Shown here piece after piece: positions 45,633-55,871 of a stretch of DNA of 64,000 bases; position 1 is the stretch's first letter; every line of letters starts with the position of its first letter. The notes under the pieces are model-generated. The model was not told where the DNA came from. It saw only the letters and a program-made list of their open reading frames with translations, and ran no database searches. The translations under genes and the position numbers were made by a program. The stretch is from Turicibacter bilis (GTDB lineage Bacteria; Bacillota_I; Bacilli_A; MOL361; Turicibacteraceae), in NCBI RefSeq assembly GCF_024499055.1, contig NZ_CP071249.1, forward strand, positions 1,086,001-1,150,000, in the 5' to 3' direction.

Positions 45633-46664
45633 ATGAAACATATGAAGCCCTTTTTGTTTGTCTTCCTACTTCTATTAGTAGGTTGTCAAACAAAAGAAGA
45701 AACACCAGTTGAGCCTGTATCACAAAATAAATTTTTACTTGGTACAATTGTCAATATTACGTTGTACGATAATCCTAAACAAGAGATTTTTGATGAAATT
45801 TTCAATGCGATTGAAGAAATTGAAACAATGATGACAATTAATAATGCAACAACCAGTGAAATTATTGAAATTAATCGTCAAGCAGGGTTAGAAGCAGTGA
45901 AGGTTTCTCAAAACACATTTGATGTCATTAAAGCCGGTTTAACATATTCGGAACTGGCAAAAGGTAAGTTTGATATTACGGTTGGACCATTAGTTAAGCT
46001 ATGGGAAATTGGATTTGATGATGCCCATGTTCCAGAGGCTTCAGAAATCGAAAACAGTTTAACTTTAATCAACTATAAAAACGTGGAGTTAAATGAAAAA
46101 GATCTTACAATAAAACTAACTCAGCCCCATATGATGATTGATTTAGGGGGAATTGCTAAAGGATACGCAGCAGACGTTACCGCCTCTATCTTAAAACAAC
46201 ATGGAAATAAGCATGCCATCATCAACCTAGGTGGAAATGTTTATGCATATGGTGAGAAACCCAACCAAGCAGCTTGGAAAATTGGAGTCCAAAATCCCTT
46301 TTCAACACGTGGTGAGTATCTTGGAATTGCCAGTGTCAAAGATAAAACAGTTGTAACATCTGGAACTTATGAACGTTATTTTGAGCAAGATGGAGTTATT
46401 TATCATCACATTTTAGATCCGCAAACAGGATATCCTGTTCAAAATAATGTCATGTCAGTCACCATTATTGCTGATAGTTCAATGACTGCCGATGCCTTAT
46501 CTACAACAGCTTTTGCTCTTGGGATTGAACAAGGATTAAATTTAATTGAGTCAATTTCTGGGGTTGAAGCACTATATGTTACGGATGAAAAGCAACTCTA
46601 TGCAACATCAGGATTTCTAGATTACTTTCAATTAACTGACGATACATTTACCCTTGTACAATAA
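45633..46664 (+). CDS. apbE: FAD:protein FMN transferase, lipoprotein (ApbE/FmnB)
   Basis: The 343-residue enzyme moves FMN from FAD onto Thr or Ser of a target protein. An N-terminal signal ends in a lipobox, LLLVGC, with Cys near residue 17. The catalytic core has MIDLGGIAKGYAAD near 170 (Mg-FAD site), INLGGNVYAYG, TSGTYERYF and HILDPQTGYPV. The ATG at 45633 follows GGAGGAG. As a lipoprotein on the outer face it matches Listeria FmnB, which modifies PplA. The neighbouring PplA-like lipoprotein is the probable substrate. Confidence 0.93.
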   Translation: MKHMKPFLFVFLLLLVGCQTKEETPVEPVSQNKFLLGTIVNITLYDNPKQEIFDEIFNAIEEIETMMTINNATTSEIIEINRQAGLEAVKVSQNTFDVIKAGLTYSELAKGKFDITVGPLVKLWEIGFDDAHVPEASEIENSLTLINYKNVELNEKDLTIKLTQPHMMIDLGGIAKGYAADVTASILKQHGNKHAIINLGGNVYAYGEKPNQAAWKIGVQNPFSTRGEYLGIASVKDKTVVTSGTYERYFEQDGVIYHHILDPQTGYPVQNNVMSVTIIADSSMTADALSTTAFALGIEQGLNLIESISGVEALYVTDEKQLYATSGFLDYFQLTDDTFTLVQ

Positions 46665-46668
46665 AACA

Positions 46669-46698
46669 AAAAAGACCAATACTTTTGGTCTTTTTTTA
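46669..46698 (+). terminator. apbE terminator
   Basis: The stem AAAGACCAA/TTGGTCTTT is followed by a T run directly after apbE. Confidence 0.85.
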
Positions 46699-46809
46699 TA
46701 GTTAAATTGTATAGAAAAATAATTAATTTGGGCTTCCGCCAAACCCATTTCAACCTCCTGTAATATACTATATTGTAATTGAATTACTGAGGAAAGGATG
46801 TTATGAGTT

Positions 46810-47256
46810 ATGAATGGATATAATAGATGTGGAGGATATAAAGATCCAATGATGTATGCAATGCCTACTATGCAACAACCAATGCCAGTAAAAACAGAGA
46901 TGGTCAACGTACCTGAAGCATGTGAAACAAAAGTTATGGCTCCTCAAGTTGCACCAATGCAACCTGCCTATCCAATGCCAGCACCAGTTTGTGGACCTAT
47001 GCAATTTGAAAGTTGCTGCCAAGTCGTTGAGCCTACTGTATGTTGTATGCCAGAAGTACACCATCATCATCGAGTAGAACATATCGTACCAGTTGTTGTA
47101 CGCAATGTTCACCATCATCATAATCATCATGATTATGTAATCTGTAAACAAGAAGGAATGGAAACTCACCAATATGACCATGGACTCCGTAACGAAGACT
47201 GGTGCGCATTAGCCATGCAACAAAACTCATGCGGACCAAGAACACCAATGTGCTAA
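46810..47256 (+). CDS. CotD-like spore coat protein
   Basis: The 148-residue protein is rich in Met, Pro, Cys and His. Its centre (CCQVVEPTVCCMPEVHHHHR, then VEHIVPVVVRNVHHHHNHHD) matches the His/Cys-rich character of CotD coat proteins. There is no signal peptide, as expected for coat proteins deposited from the mother cell. The ATG follows AAAGGATG; an in-frame alternative slightly upstream is not needed. It would be expressed from a sporulation promoter, which I cannot identify. Confidence 0.72.
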   Translation: MNGYNRCGGYKDPMMYAMPTMQQPMPVKTEMVNVPEACETKVMAPQVAPMQPAYPMPAPVCGPMQFESCCQVVEPTVCCMPEVHHHHRVEHIVPVVVRNVHHHHNHHDYVICKQEGMETHQYDHGLRNEDWCALAMQQNSCGPRTPMC

Positions 47257-47274
47257 TATAATAACACCTTAATA

Positions 47275-47308
47275 TAAAAGAACGGCTTCACACCGTTCTT
47301 TTTTTGCT
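47275..47308. terminator. terminator between coat gene and Nudix gene
   Basis: The stem AAAGAACGG/CCGTTCTTT with T7 on the plus strand overlaps the end of the minus-strand Nudix gene. Confidence 0.8.
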
Positions 47309-47791
47309 TTCAATAAACTTTTCTAATATCAAAGGAGTAACTACTTTACACTCTCCCCCAATAAAATCAAACTCATCATACTGAAACTGCGCGACAAAAT
47401 AATCCTCATTTAGAACGTATGGAAGAAACAAACGGTCACTTTCCCAAACATTTAAATTCATAATTTCATTCTTCATCATCCAATGCAGTTCGCCTTCATC
47501 ACACTCAGAAATTTTACCTTTATATTGCTTCGCAACATAAACATACATCATTTCTTCTAGTCCATTAAAGTTTGGATAAAAACAAGCACCTATTAAACTA
47601 GGTTCAATAATCTTTAACCCAGATTCTTCTAAAACTTCACGAATGACACACTCAAGTGTTGTTTCATTAGCCTCTACTTTTCCACCCAATCCATTCCATT
47701 TCCCTTCATGAACATCTTTTTCCTTTTTATTACGATAAAGCATTAACACTTTTTCATCTTTAAAGATATAACATAATGTTGTCTCTAACAT
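47288..47791 (-). CDS. Nudix hydrolase (MutT-like)
   Basis: The 167-residue protein has a full Nudix box, GGKVEANETTLECVIREVLE then ESG, at about residues 37-59, with the required Glu residues. It hydrolyses nucleoside diphosphates linked to another group; an 8-oxo-dGTP role is plausible from the WNGLGGKVE start. The ATG follows AGGTGAAC. It is convergent with the coat gene and lies upstream of nothing on its strand. Confidence 0.88.
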   Translation of the reverse strand: MLETTLCYIFKDEKVLMLYRNKKEKDVHEGKWNGLGGKVEANETTLECVIREVLEESGLKIIEPSLIGACFYPNFNGLEEMMYVYVAKQYKGKISECDEGELHWMMKNEIMNLNVWESDRLFLPYVLNEDYFVAQFQYDEFDFIGGECKVVTPLILEKFIESKKRTV

Positions 47792-47803
47792 TGTTCACCT
47801 CAT

Positions 47804-47838
47804 TATAAAAAAAAGAGGGAAAATTCCCTCTTTTAATC
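47804..47838 (-). terminator. pyk terminator
   Basis: The stem AAAAGAGGGAA/TTCCCTCTTTT is followed by further T's on the minus strand. Confidence 0.85.
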
Positions 47839-47850
47839 ATCACAAGTTAA

Positions 47851-49284
47851 TTATTTAACTTCGTGAATTTTCATTAAGTTAGTGTTTCCTTCACCTGCAG
47901 GTAATCCAGCAGTAACTACTGCGATTTCTCCAGCTTCTAATCCAGCGAAGTCTTCAGCAACTTTAGCAGCTGTAGCTAATAATTCATCAGTGTTTGATGT
48001 TTCAGCAACAACAACTGGTTGAACTCCCCAGTATAATGCTAAAGATGTAGCTGTTTTTTCACAAGAAGTTGCAGCAACAACTGGTGCAGATGGACGGTAT
48101 TTAGAGATTGCACGAGCAGTAGCTCCTGATTGTGTACAAGCGATAACAGCTTGAGCTCCTAAATCTTCTACAGTATCAGCAACAGCTAATCCCATAGCTG
48201 AAGATACGTTACGTGTAGATGAAGCCATAGCGCGAGCGATGATTTCTTGGTGATCTAAAGCTTGCTCTGTACGACGAGCGATACGAGCCATAGTTTCAAC
48301 AGCTTCTAATGGATATTGTCCTGCAGCAGACTCTCCTGATAACATGATTGCATCAGATCCGTCGAAGATTGCGTTAGCAACGTCAGATACTTCGGCACGT
48401 GTAGGACGTGGATTTTTTTGCATAGACTCTAACATTTGAGTTGCAGTTACAACGATTTTTCCTGCAGCATTACATTTAGCAATGATTTCTTTTTGGATTA
48501 ATGGTACTTCTTCAGCAGGTACTTCTACCCCTAAATCTCCACGAGCAACCATGATTCCGTCAACAACTTCAAGGATTGAATCCATGTTGTCAACACCTTC
48601 TTGGTTTTCGATTTTAGCGATGATTTGAGTATGAGTGTTTCCTTGCTCAGCGAAGATTTCACGGATAGCTAATACGTCTTCTGCACGACGAACGAATGAT
48701 GCAGCGATGTAATCAACTTGCATTTCACATCCGAAGATCATGTCTGCACGGTCTTTTTCAGAAATGAATGGCATGTTTAATTTAGCACCTGGAACGTTGA
48801 TTCCACGACGGTCTTTAATGAATGCAGAGTTTTTAACTGTACATACGATTTCTTGGTTAGCTTGATCTAATTCGTTAACTGTTAATTCAACATATCCATC
48901 ATCAACTAAGATTGTTCCACCAACTTTAACGTCGTTGATTAATCCTGGGTAAGTGATAGAGAATTTTTCAGCTGTTCCTAATACTTCGTTCATAGCAACG
49001 CGTACAGTTTGACCAGCAACTAAGTCAACTCCACCATTTTCGAATAAGTGAGTACGGATTTCAGGTCCTTTAGTATCTAATAATACTGCAACATGAGTTC
49101 CTTTTTCTTTGTTGATTTCACGGATTAAATCCATACGAGCTTTTTGCTCTGCATGATCACCGTGAGAGAAGTTACAACGAACACAGTTCATTCCTGCATC
49201 AACTAATTTTGATAACATTTCTTTTGATTCTGATTTAGGACCAATTGTACAAATCATTTTTGTGTTTTTGAAAGTTTGTTTCAT
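47851..49284 (-). CDS. pyk: pyruvate kinase
   Basis: The 477-residue glycolytic enzyme converts PEP and ADP to pyruvate and ATP. Motifs include KMICTIGPKSES, CVRCNFSHGDH near residue 35, IIAKIENQEGVDN and GIMVARGDLGVEVP near 240. MLSGESAAGQYPLEAV lies further on. It lacks the extra C-terminal PEP-utilising domain of the Bacillus enzyme, so it is the shorter type. It follows pfkA by 59 bases, giving a pfkA-pyk unit. The ATG follows AAGGAGCG. Confidence 0.98.
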   Translation of the reverse strand: MKQTFKNTKMICTIGPKSESKEMLSKLVDAGMNCVRCNFSHGDHAEQKARMDLIREINKEKGTHVAVLLDTKGPEIRTHLFENGGVDLVAGQTVRVAMNEVLGTAEKFSITYPGLINDVKVGGTILVDDGYVELTVNELDQANQEIVCTVKNSAFIKDRRGINVPGAKLNMPFISEKDRADMIFGCEMQVDYIAASFVRRAEDVLAIREIFAEQGNTHTQIIAKIENQEGVDNMDSILEVVDGIMVARGDLGVEVPAEEVPLIQKEIIAKCNAAGKIVVTATQMLESMQKNPRPTRAEVSDVANAIFDGSDAIMLSGESAAGQYPLEAVETMARIARRTEQALDHQEIIARAMASSTRNVSSAMGLAVADTVEDLGAQAVIACTQSGATARAISKYRPSAPVVAATSCEKTATSLALYWGVQPVVVAETSNTDELLATAAKVAEDFAGLEAGEIAVVTAGLPAGEGNTNLMKIHEVK

Positions 49285-49343
49285 ATCCTAGTACGCTCCT
49301 TTTAAAATATATTCAATAATCTTACTTCAATAATTCATTCAAA

Positions 49344-50303
49344 TTAAGATAATTGTTTAGCTAAGTTATATAATGTTTCATCGAATACACGTGGTAAATC
49401 AAGTGCTTCTAAAATATCGTAATGTGTTAATTTGTTATCACGAATTCCCACACAACGTCCACCTTGACCTTCGATTAATAAATCTACGGCATAAGCACCC
49501 ATACGACCTGCTAAAACACGGTCAGCTGCTGTTGGAGCACCACCACGTTGAGTGTGTCCTAAAACAGTTGCACGAGTTTCAACACCAGTGCGTTTTTCGA
49601 TTTCTTTAGCTAATTCATGAGCATCTGTCATTAATTCAGCTAAAGTAACGATGAAATGTTTCTTTTGACGTTTTTTACCTTCTTCAATCTGAGCAACAAT
49701 TTCATCCATATTGATTCCTTTTTCAGGAACGATTAACTCTTCGGCACCGCTAGCAATAGCTCCCCAAACAGTTAAGTCACCACAGTGACGTCCCATGATT
49801 TCAACAACACTACAACGAGCATGTGATGCTGATGTATCACGTAAACGATCAATTGCATCGACAACTGTATTTAAAGCAGTATCGAATCCAATTGTAAAGT
49901 CACTACTTACGATGTCGTTATCAATTGTACCTGGTAATGCGATACAGTTGATTCCCATCTCAGTTAATTTTTTAGCTCCCATATAAGAACCGTCGCCACC
50001 GATAACAACTAATGCTTCAATTCCATGTTTTTTCAGTTGCTCTACACCAAGTTCACGAACTTCAATGTTTTTGAACTCAGGAAGACGTGCTGAACCTAAG
50101 AATGTACCTCCGCGGTTAATGATGCCACCAACATCACTATTAGTTAATGGTTTAATATCGCCTTTAACTAAACCAGCATATCCATTGTAAATACCGAATA
50201 CTTCAATATTGTTAGCAATACCTGCTCTTACAACGGCACGAATGGCTGCGTTCATACCAGGTGCATCTCCACCACTAGTAAGCACACCAATTCTTTTTAC
50301 CAT
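49344..50303 (-). CDS. pfkA: ATP-dependent 6-phosphofructokinase
   Basis: The 319-residue enzyme phosphorylates fructose 6-phosphate. Motifs are [18 protein letters not shown] at the N-terminus, [11 protein letters not shown] near residue 100, LPGTIDNDI near 125, MGRHCGDL near 170 and [10 protein letters not shown] near 245. The ATG at 50303 after GAGGTG gives the standard [12 protein letters not shown] start; the frame also opens at a GTG three codons earlier. It precedes pyk, as in Bacillus. Confidence 0.98.
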   Translation of the reverse strand: MVKRIGVLTSGGDAPGMNAAIRAVVRAGIANNIEVFGIYNGYAGLVKGDIKPLTNSDVGGIINRGGTFLGSARLPEFKNIEVRELGVEQLKKHGIEALVVIGGDGSYMGAKKLTEMGINCIALPGTIDNDIVSSDFTIGFDTALNTVVDAIDRLRDTSASHARCSVVEIMGRHCGDLTVWGAIASGAEELIVPEKGINMDEIVAQIEEGKKRQKKHFIVTLAELMTDAHELAKEIEKRTGVETRATVLGHTQRGGAPTAADRVLAGRMGAYAVDLLIEGQGGRCVGIRDNKLTHYDILEALDLPRVFDETLYNLAKQLS

Positions 50304-50414
50304 AGTGTTCACCTCACACTAGAATTTTGATCATCATCCATTTAATGAAGATTATTCCTCACATATTATATCAATAATTTCAATATTTATAAATCTTTTT
50401 CCTATCGGTTTTCG

Positions 50415-53400
50415 TCATGAAACCGCTATTATTTTGCTAAGATTGAGATTTTTTTCATTATTTCGCATATTAATTCTTCCGTTAACCGCTATCACTTTTC
50501 CTAAAAGACTTTTATACTCACTTGTATAGACATCTGAGAAAACCGTTACAGTTAATGACATGTGTTCATCAGTAATATCCATAAATGCCATCAACTTTCC
50601 TTTTTTATCTCTAATTTCTCTAAATTTTTCTACAAATCCGATAAAAGTAGCTTGTGATAGATTAATATTCATAATGTCACTTGGATAATACCAGCCATTT
50701 TCCTGGGCAGCTTTTGCTAGCATATGAATCGGATGAGAATTTAAGTAAAATCCTAATAATTCTTTCTCACGCTTCATCATTTCTAGCTTTGATAAATCCT
50801 TGTGTAAAACTTGAATTTCAAAATCAGTCTCGAATAACCCACCATCATACTTTGAAAAATCTAAGATAGCTCCTAAATTATGATGTAGTGTTGTTCTATT
50901 ATATCCAAACTCATCTAATGCTCCAACATCAATTAATCCTTCATATGCTCGCTGATTCATAAATCGTCTTGTCCTAACAACAAAGTCATATACCGATTTA
51001 AACAATCCCGCTTCACGTTCCTCAATTAATTGACGCGCTAAATTCAAACCAATATGCTTAATCGGTAACAAGCTAAATCGAATTTGATTTTCTTCAATCT
51101 GATAACTCAAACCACTCTTATTCACAGAAGGAGGTAAGATAGATAAGTTTAATTGCTTAGCTTCACGAATATACTGTGAAGTATGACGCTCACTTCCAAT
51201 GACATTCGTTAAAGCAACACTCATAAAATAAGCGGGATAATGTGCTTTTAAGTATGCCATTTGATAAGCAATCATACTATATGCTACGGCATGACTACGA
51301 TTAAATCCATAATTCGCAAACTTTAAAATAAGAGCATATAGTTGACTGGCAATTTCAATTGGATAACCTCGTTCGACTGCTTTAGCCACAAACTTTCGCT
51401 CTTCTTCCTCTAATACATCCTTTTTCTTTTTCGAAACTGCGCGTCGTAAAACATCAGCTTCTCCTAATGTATAGCCAGAAACGACATTGGCAATTTGCAT
51501 AATCTGTTCTTGATAAACAATGATTCCATAAGTGTTATGTAAGATACCCTGTAAACTCGGGTGATAATAATCCACTGGCTGTTCATGATGTTTACGGGCC
51601 GCAAAAAGAGGAATACTCTCCATGGGTCCCGGTCTAAATAAAGCATTACATGCCACAATATCTTCTAAAGACGTTGGACAAACTTTCTTTAAAACTTGAC
51701 GCATTCCCTCAGACTCTAGTTGAAACACCCCAGTTGTCTGCCCCTTCGCAATCATCTCGTAAGTCTTCGCATCATTAGAATCAATAGCCGTTAAATCAAA
51801 CGTTGGATCAGACTTCTTCTTAATCAATGTAATGATTTGTTGAAGCATGTTTAAATTTTTAAGTCCTAAAAAATCCATCTTTAATAGACCAATCGCTTCT
51901 AAATCCTCCGCTTCATATTGCGACACGTAAACTCCTGTTGGTCCTTCCATAATCGCTGTATAATCCGTTAAATCATGATCACTAATAATGACCCCTGCAG
52001 CGTGAATTGAAGTATGACGAGGTAACCCCTCAATTTTCATTGCTTCTTGATAAATCACTTCTAGCTTGGGATAACTTGAAAAGAACTCTCGTAACTCACG
52101 ACTTTGTTCATAAATATCCTTTAATGTAACGCCAGAATAAATATATCCCGCTACTTTATTAATTAACTGAGTCTCAACATCATGAATACGCGCTAAATCA
52201 CGCCAAGCGGAACGTGATTGAAATGTTCCAAATGTCGCAATCTGAACAACACATCTAGAACCATACTTAGTCTGTACATATTGAATCACTTCATCACGTC
52301 GATTATCTTGAAAATCTATGTCAATATCTGGCATGGATATACGTTCAGGATTTAAAAATCGTTCAAATAAAAGATTATATTTAATTGGATCGACATTAGT
52401 AATTCCTAAAACGTAAGACACAATCGATCCAGCAGCAGACCCCCTACCCGGGCCAACAAAAATTTGATTCATCTTCGCATACTTAATAAAATCCCAAACA
52501 ATCAAGAAATAATCAGCAAATCCCATTTCCTTAATGATAGACAGCTCATAACTCAAACGATTTTTATGAACAGGTGACAGGTTATCACCATAACGTTTCA
52601 TCAACCCTTTATAACATAATGCCTCTAAATAACTATCAGAAGAGGCTCCCTCAGGCGTAGGAAACTTCGGTAACAATTGCTGATGTAACGGAATCTTTAC
52701 TGTACAGCTAGCAACAATCTCCTCTGTCATATCAATGGCCTGCGGACAATCAGCAAATAAAGCACGCATCTCCTCTTCCGTTTTAAAATATCGCTCCACA
52801 TCTTGAATGTCAGTTTGACCAATCGATTGATTCTCTTTAATGGCTCTCAAAAAGGTTAAAGTTTTTGCATCTTCTTTCCTAATATAACGTACATCGTTTA
52901 AGGCCACTGTCTTTAGTCCAACCCTTTCAGACCAATGAATCAGATGGCGAGAGACTTCATACGTCAGATGATTAACACGTAAAAGTCCAATATAGAGATG
53001 TTCAAGGCGCTTTAAATACTGATGATAATATCTATTTAAACGTTCTTCTTGATGCTGCTCAATAGCAGAAACTAAAACACCACGTTCGCCACTCGTAATA
53101 ACGATCAAGTTTGATGATTGTGCGATTACCTCTTCAACATCAGCTCCCCCATCTTCTAGTGCTGTCAAAGAAGCTAACTTTAATAAAGTTTCATAACCTT
53201 TACTATTTTTAGCTAATAACGTCCACTCATCTTCAAAACCTTCACCTCTAATCTTCAAACTCATCCCAATAATCGGTTTAATCCCTGCTTTTTGACATGC
53301 AATATAAAACTTTATCGCACTATGCATCGACCCTTCTTCGACTAAAGCCAATGACTTGAATTGATTTAAAGTGGCTAAACTCACATAATCAGCTAATTTG

Positions 53401-53456
53401 ATAGAACTATTTAATAAAGAATAGGCTGACCGTACCTGTAAATGTGTAAATCCCAT
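50415..53456 (-). CDS. dnaE: DNA polymerase III alpha subunit DnaE
   Basis: The 1013-residue replicative polymerase has an N-terminal PHP domain (THLQVRSAYSLLNSSIKL). The palm carries catalytic Asp residues in MPDIDIDFQDNRRDEVIQYV and GPGRGSAAGS. A fingers region follows (YQEQIMQIANVVSGYTLGEA), and a C-terminal OB-fold domain. It is the DnaE type of Firmicutes, without the exonuclease of PolC. The ATG at 53456 after TAGGGG is preferred; the frame extends 25 codons upstream. It lies between nrnA and pfkA. Confidence 0.97.
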   Translation of the reverse strand: MGFTHLQVRSAYSLLNSSIKLADYVSLATLNQFKSLALVEEGSMHSAIKFYIACQKAGIKPIIGMSLKIRGEGFEDEWTLLAKNSKGYETLLKLASLTALEDGGADVEEVIAQSSNLIVITSGERGVLVSAIEQHQEERLNRYYHQYLKRLEHLYIGLLRVNHLTYEVSRHLIHWSERVGLKTVALNDVRYIRKEDAKTLTFLRAIKENQSIGQTDIQDVERYFKTEEEMRALFADCPQAIDMTEEIVASCTVKIPLHQQLLPKFPTPEGASSDSYLEALCYKGLMKRYGDNLSPVHKNRLSYELSIIKEMGFADYFLIVWDFIKYAKMNQIFVGPGRGSAAGSIVSYVLGITNVDPIKYNLLFERFLNPERISMPDIDIDFQDNRRDEVIQYVQTKYGSRCVVQIATFGTFQSRSAWRDLARIHDVETQLINKVAGYIYSGVTLKDIYEQSRELREFFSSYPKLEVIYQEAMKIEGLPRHTSIHAAGVIISDHDLTDYTAIMEGPTGVYVSQYEAEDLEAIGLLKMDFLGLKNLNMLQQIITLIKKKSDPTFDLTAIDSNDAKTYEMIAKGQTTGVFQLESEGMRQVLKKVCPTSLEDIVACNALFRPGPMESIPLFAARKHHEQPVDYYHPSLQGILHNTYGIIVYQEQIMQIANVVSGYTLGEADVLRRAVSKKKKDVLEEEERKFVAKAVERGYPIEIASQLYALILKFANYGFNRSHAVAYSMIAYQMAYLKAHYPAYFMSVALTNVIGSERHTSQYIREAKQLNLSILPPSVNKSGLSYQIEENQIRFSLLPIKHIGLNLARQLIEEREAGLFKSVYDFVVRTRRFMNQRAYEGLIDVGALDEFGYNRTTLHHNLGAILDFSKYDGGLFETDFEIQVLHKDLSKLEMMKREKELLGFYLNSHPIHMLAKAAQENGWYYPSDIMNINLSQATFIGFVEKFREIRDKKGKLMAFMDITDEHMSLTVTVFSDVYTSEYKSLLGKVIAVNGRINMRNNEKNLNLSKIIAVS

Positions 53457-53512
53457 TCGAACCCCTACCATTTCTTCAAAATAAAAACATTTGTTCGCAT
53501 CGATTTTAACAT

Positions 53513-53550
53513 AGAAAAAGACCATTGGCAATTGTCAATAGTCTTTCCAA
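53513..53550 (-). terminator. possible terminator or attenuator before dnaE
   Basis: A partly mismatched stem, AAAGAC..ATTG/CAAT..GTCTTT, is followed by TTC on the minus strand between nrnA and dnaE. It overlaps the extended dnaE frame and argues for the internal dnaE start. Confidence 0.45.
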
Positions 53551-53577
53551 AATCATAAGATTTTATACATCAAAACG

Positions 53578-54537
53578 TTAGTTTAATTCTTTAACATAAG
53601 TATGACACACTTGTTCTAGTTCATCCAATAATGCTTGACAATCATCCCATGCTTTGACTATCGCACCCGATGCTTTAGGATGACCTCCACCTTCAAATCG
53701 AGCGGCTACCTCATTAATAATCGGCCCGTTTGATCGAATATTGGCACGAATACGCCCATCTTCATTTTCAAAAAAGCATACCCATACTCGAATCCCTTCG
53801 ATATTAGCTAATGTATTTACTAATGCCGAACGTGTTCCAGTCGTTAATCCATAAGAATCTTGAACATCCTTTGACATCTTAAAATAAGCAACACCTGCTT
53901 CACTCACTTCAAATTGACTTAAAACAAATCCTTGGGCCTGAACAATATTTAGTGGACGGCGATATAATAATTCATGAATTTTATTACGATCAATTCCACA
54001 ATCATATAAAAAGCTTGCTGCTCCTAAAGTGGCTGTTGTCGTATTGTCATATAAGAAACGTCCACTATCTGCAATAATTCCTGTATACAAATGTTGTGCA
54101 GCTTCTAAGGACATTTTCAAATCATATTGTTCTTTATTAGCTAAAAATAAACTGACAACAATTTCTGATGTCGCTGTTGCATTCGTATTTACATAATTAA
54201 GATCCGCATAGTCTTCAACCACTGGATGATGATCTAGCTTGATAAGTTTCGCACCTAACTTAAAACGTCCATCATCAATACGAGCTGAATTGGCAGTATC
54301 CATTACAAAAACCAATGCCCCCTCATACTCTTCATCCTTCACCTCATCCATAACTCCCATCCATGCAAGTGATGGCTCAGTAAAACCAACAGTTTTAACA
54401 AATTTCTCTGGATAATTCTCATGAATCAAAGCCGCTAATCCTAACTGAGATCCTAATGCATCTGGATCCGGACTAACGTGACGATGAATAATAATCTTAT
54501 CAAAAGCGACGATTTCGCTCCAAATTTCATTTAACAT
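53578..54537 (-). CDS. nrnA: DHH-family oligoribonuclease / pAp phosphatase NrnA
   Basis: The 319-residue phosphoesterase degrades nano-RNA and pAp. The DHH-domain motifs are IHRHVSPDPDALGSQLGLAA near residue 17, VMDTANSARID near 82, KLDHHPVVEDY near 102 and GIIADSGRFLYD near 155. The C-terminal DHHA1 domain has FEGGGHPKASGA. It lies upstream of dnaE, as ytqI/nrnA does in Bacillus. The ATG follows AGAGGTGA. Confidence 0.95.
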   Translation of the reverse strand: MLNEIWSEIVAFDKIIIHRHVSPDPDALGSQLGLAALIHENYPEKFVKTVGFTEPSLAWMGVMDEVKDEEYEGALVFVMDTANSARIDDGRFKLGAKLIKLDHHPVVEDYADLNYVNTNATATSEIVVSLFLANKEQYDLKMSLEAAQHLYTGIIADSGRFLYDNTTTATLGAASFLYDCGIDRNKIHELLYRRPLNIVQAQGFVLSQFEVSEAGVAYFKMSKDVQDSYGLTTGTRSALVNTLANIEGIRVWVCFFENEDGRIRANIRSNGPIINEVAARFEGGGHPKASGAIVKAWDDCQALLDELEQVCHTYVKELN

Positions 54538-54616
54538 AATTTCACCTCTAACCCGTTTATCATGATTAAATTATAACATAACTAAACATAAATTGACGTT
54601 TTAATCCCTTAGCTAT

Positions 54617-54656
54617 CAAAAAAAGCGAGATTCTTTATAGAATCTCGCTTTTTGTT
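54617..54656 (-). terminator. ackA terminator
   Basis: The stem AAAGCGAGATTCT/AGAATCTCGCTTT is followed by a T run on the minus strand. Confidence 0.85.
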
Positions 54657-54667
54657 ATTTATATGAA

Positions 54668-55855
54668 TTACTTAACAAATGCGTAAGTATCTTTTGCAAT
54701 CATTAACTCTTCATTTGTTGGAATCGCAAACACTTTGATTTTTGAATCAGCCGTTGAAATTAACGCTTCTTCTCCCATTACGTTATTTGCTTGCTCATCT
54801 AATTGAATTCCTAAAGCACCTAAACGCTGAACAACTGCTTTACGAACTGGAATAGAATTTTCTCCAATACCTGCAGTGAAAACAATAGCATCTACACCGT
54901 CTAAGTATAAGAAGTAAGATCCAATGTAATCGCAGATACGTTTAATATATAAATTAAACGCGATTGTTCCACGCTCATCACCTTCTGCTACTAATTTTAA
55001 GATATCACGCATATCTGAAGAAGCCCCAGATACTCCATATAACCCTGATTCTTTATTTAACGCATTAACCGCTTGATCAATTGTTAAATTTTCTTTTTCC
55101 ATAACGAATGGTAAAACAGCTGGATCGATATCACCTGAACGAGTTCCCATCATAATTCCTGCTAATGGAGTGAATCCCATTGTTGTATCAACTGAGTGTC
55201 CACCTTTAACTGCTGATAAAGAACCACCGTTACCAATGTGAATTGTGATAATTTTAGTATCCGCTAATGGTTTTTCTAATAACTCAGCACAACGCTCTGC
55301 TACATACTGGTGAGAAGTTCCGTGGAATCCATATTTACGTACCCCATATTTTGTATACCAGTCGTATTTTACTGGATATAAGTAAGCATCTTTTTCCATT
55401 GTTTGATGGAATGCTGTATCGAATACCGCTACAGAAACTGCATGTGGTAATTCTTTCATGAATGCTTTAATTCCTAAAGCATTTGCAGGGTTATGAAGTG
55501 GCGCTAACTCTGATAAAGCTTCAATTTCTGCTAACACTTCTGGTGTCACAACTACTGAGCGATCGAATTTCTCTCCACCATGAACAACACGGTGTCCAAC
55601 TCCACTAATTTCATCGTAGCTAGAAACGATTTTTAAATCTAATAAAGCTTCTACTAATAATTGAACCGCTACACTATGATCTTTAATTGGTAATACTTTT
55701 TCAATTTTTTGATCTTCAAATTTGATATTGAAAACTCCGTCTTCAAATCCGATACGCTCAACTAACCCTTTAGTGATTACTGTTTGAGCTGGCATCTCTA
55801 ATAATTGAAATTTTAATGATGAACTTCCTGCATTGACTGATAAAATTTTAGTCAT
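54668..55855 (-). CDS. ackA: acetate kinase
   Basis: The 395-residue enzyme interconverts acetyl phosphate plus ADP with acetate plus ATP. The N-terminal motif KILSVNAGSSSLKFQL, HRVVHGGEKF near residue 87 and HIGNGGSLSAV near 205 are standard. So are MGTRSGDIDP and FTAGIGENS. The frame opens at 55900, but GGAGGG just before the ATG at 55855 sets the start. It follows the ytxK-like methyltransferase gene, as in Bacillus. No phosphotransacetylase gene is in the window. Confidence 0.97.
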   Translation of the reverse strand: MTKILSVNAGSSSLKFQLLEMPAQTVITKGLVERIGFEDGVFNIKFEDQKIEKVLPIKDHSVAVQLLVEALLDLKIVSSYDEISGVGHRVVHGGEKFDRSVVVTPEVLAEIEALSELAPLHNPANALGIKAFMKELPHAVSVAVFDTAFHQTMEKDAYLYPVKYDWYTKYGVRKYGFHGTSHQYVAERCAELLEKPLADTKIITIHIGNGGSLSAVKGGHSVDTTMGFTPLAGIMMGTRSGDIDPAVLPFVMEKENLTIDQAVNALNKESGLYGVSGASSDMRDILKLVAEGDERGTIAFNLYIKRICDYIGSYFLYLDGVDAIVFTAGIGENSIPVRKAVVQRLGALGIQLDEQANNVMGEEALISTADSKIKVFAIPTNEELMIAKDTYAFVK

Positions 55856-55871
55856 GACCATACCCTCCATT

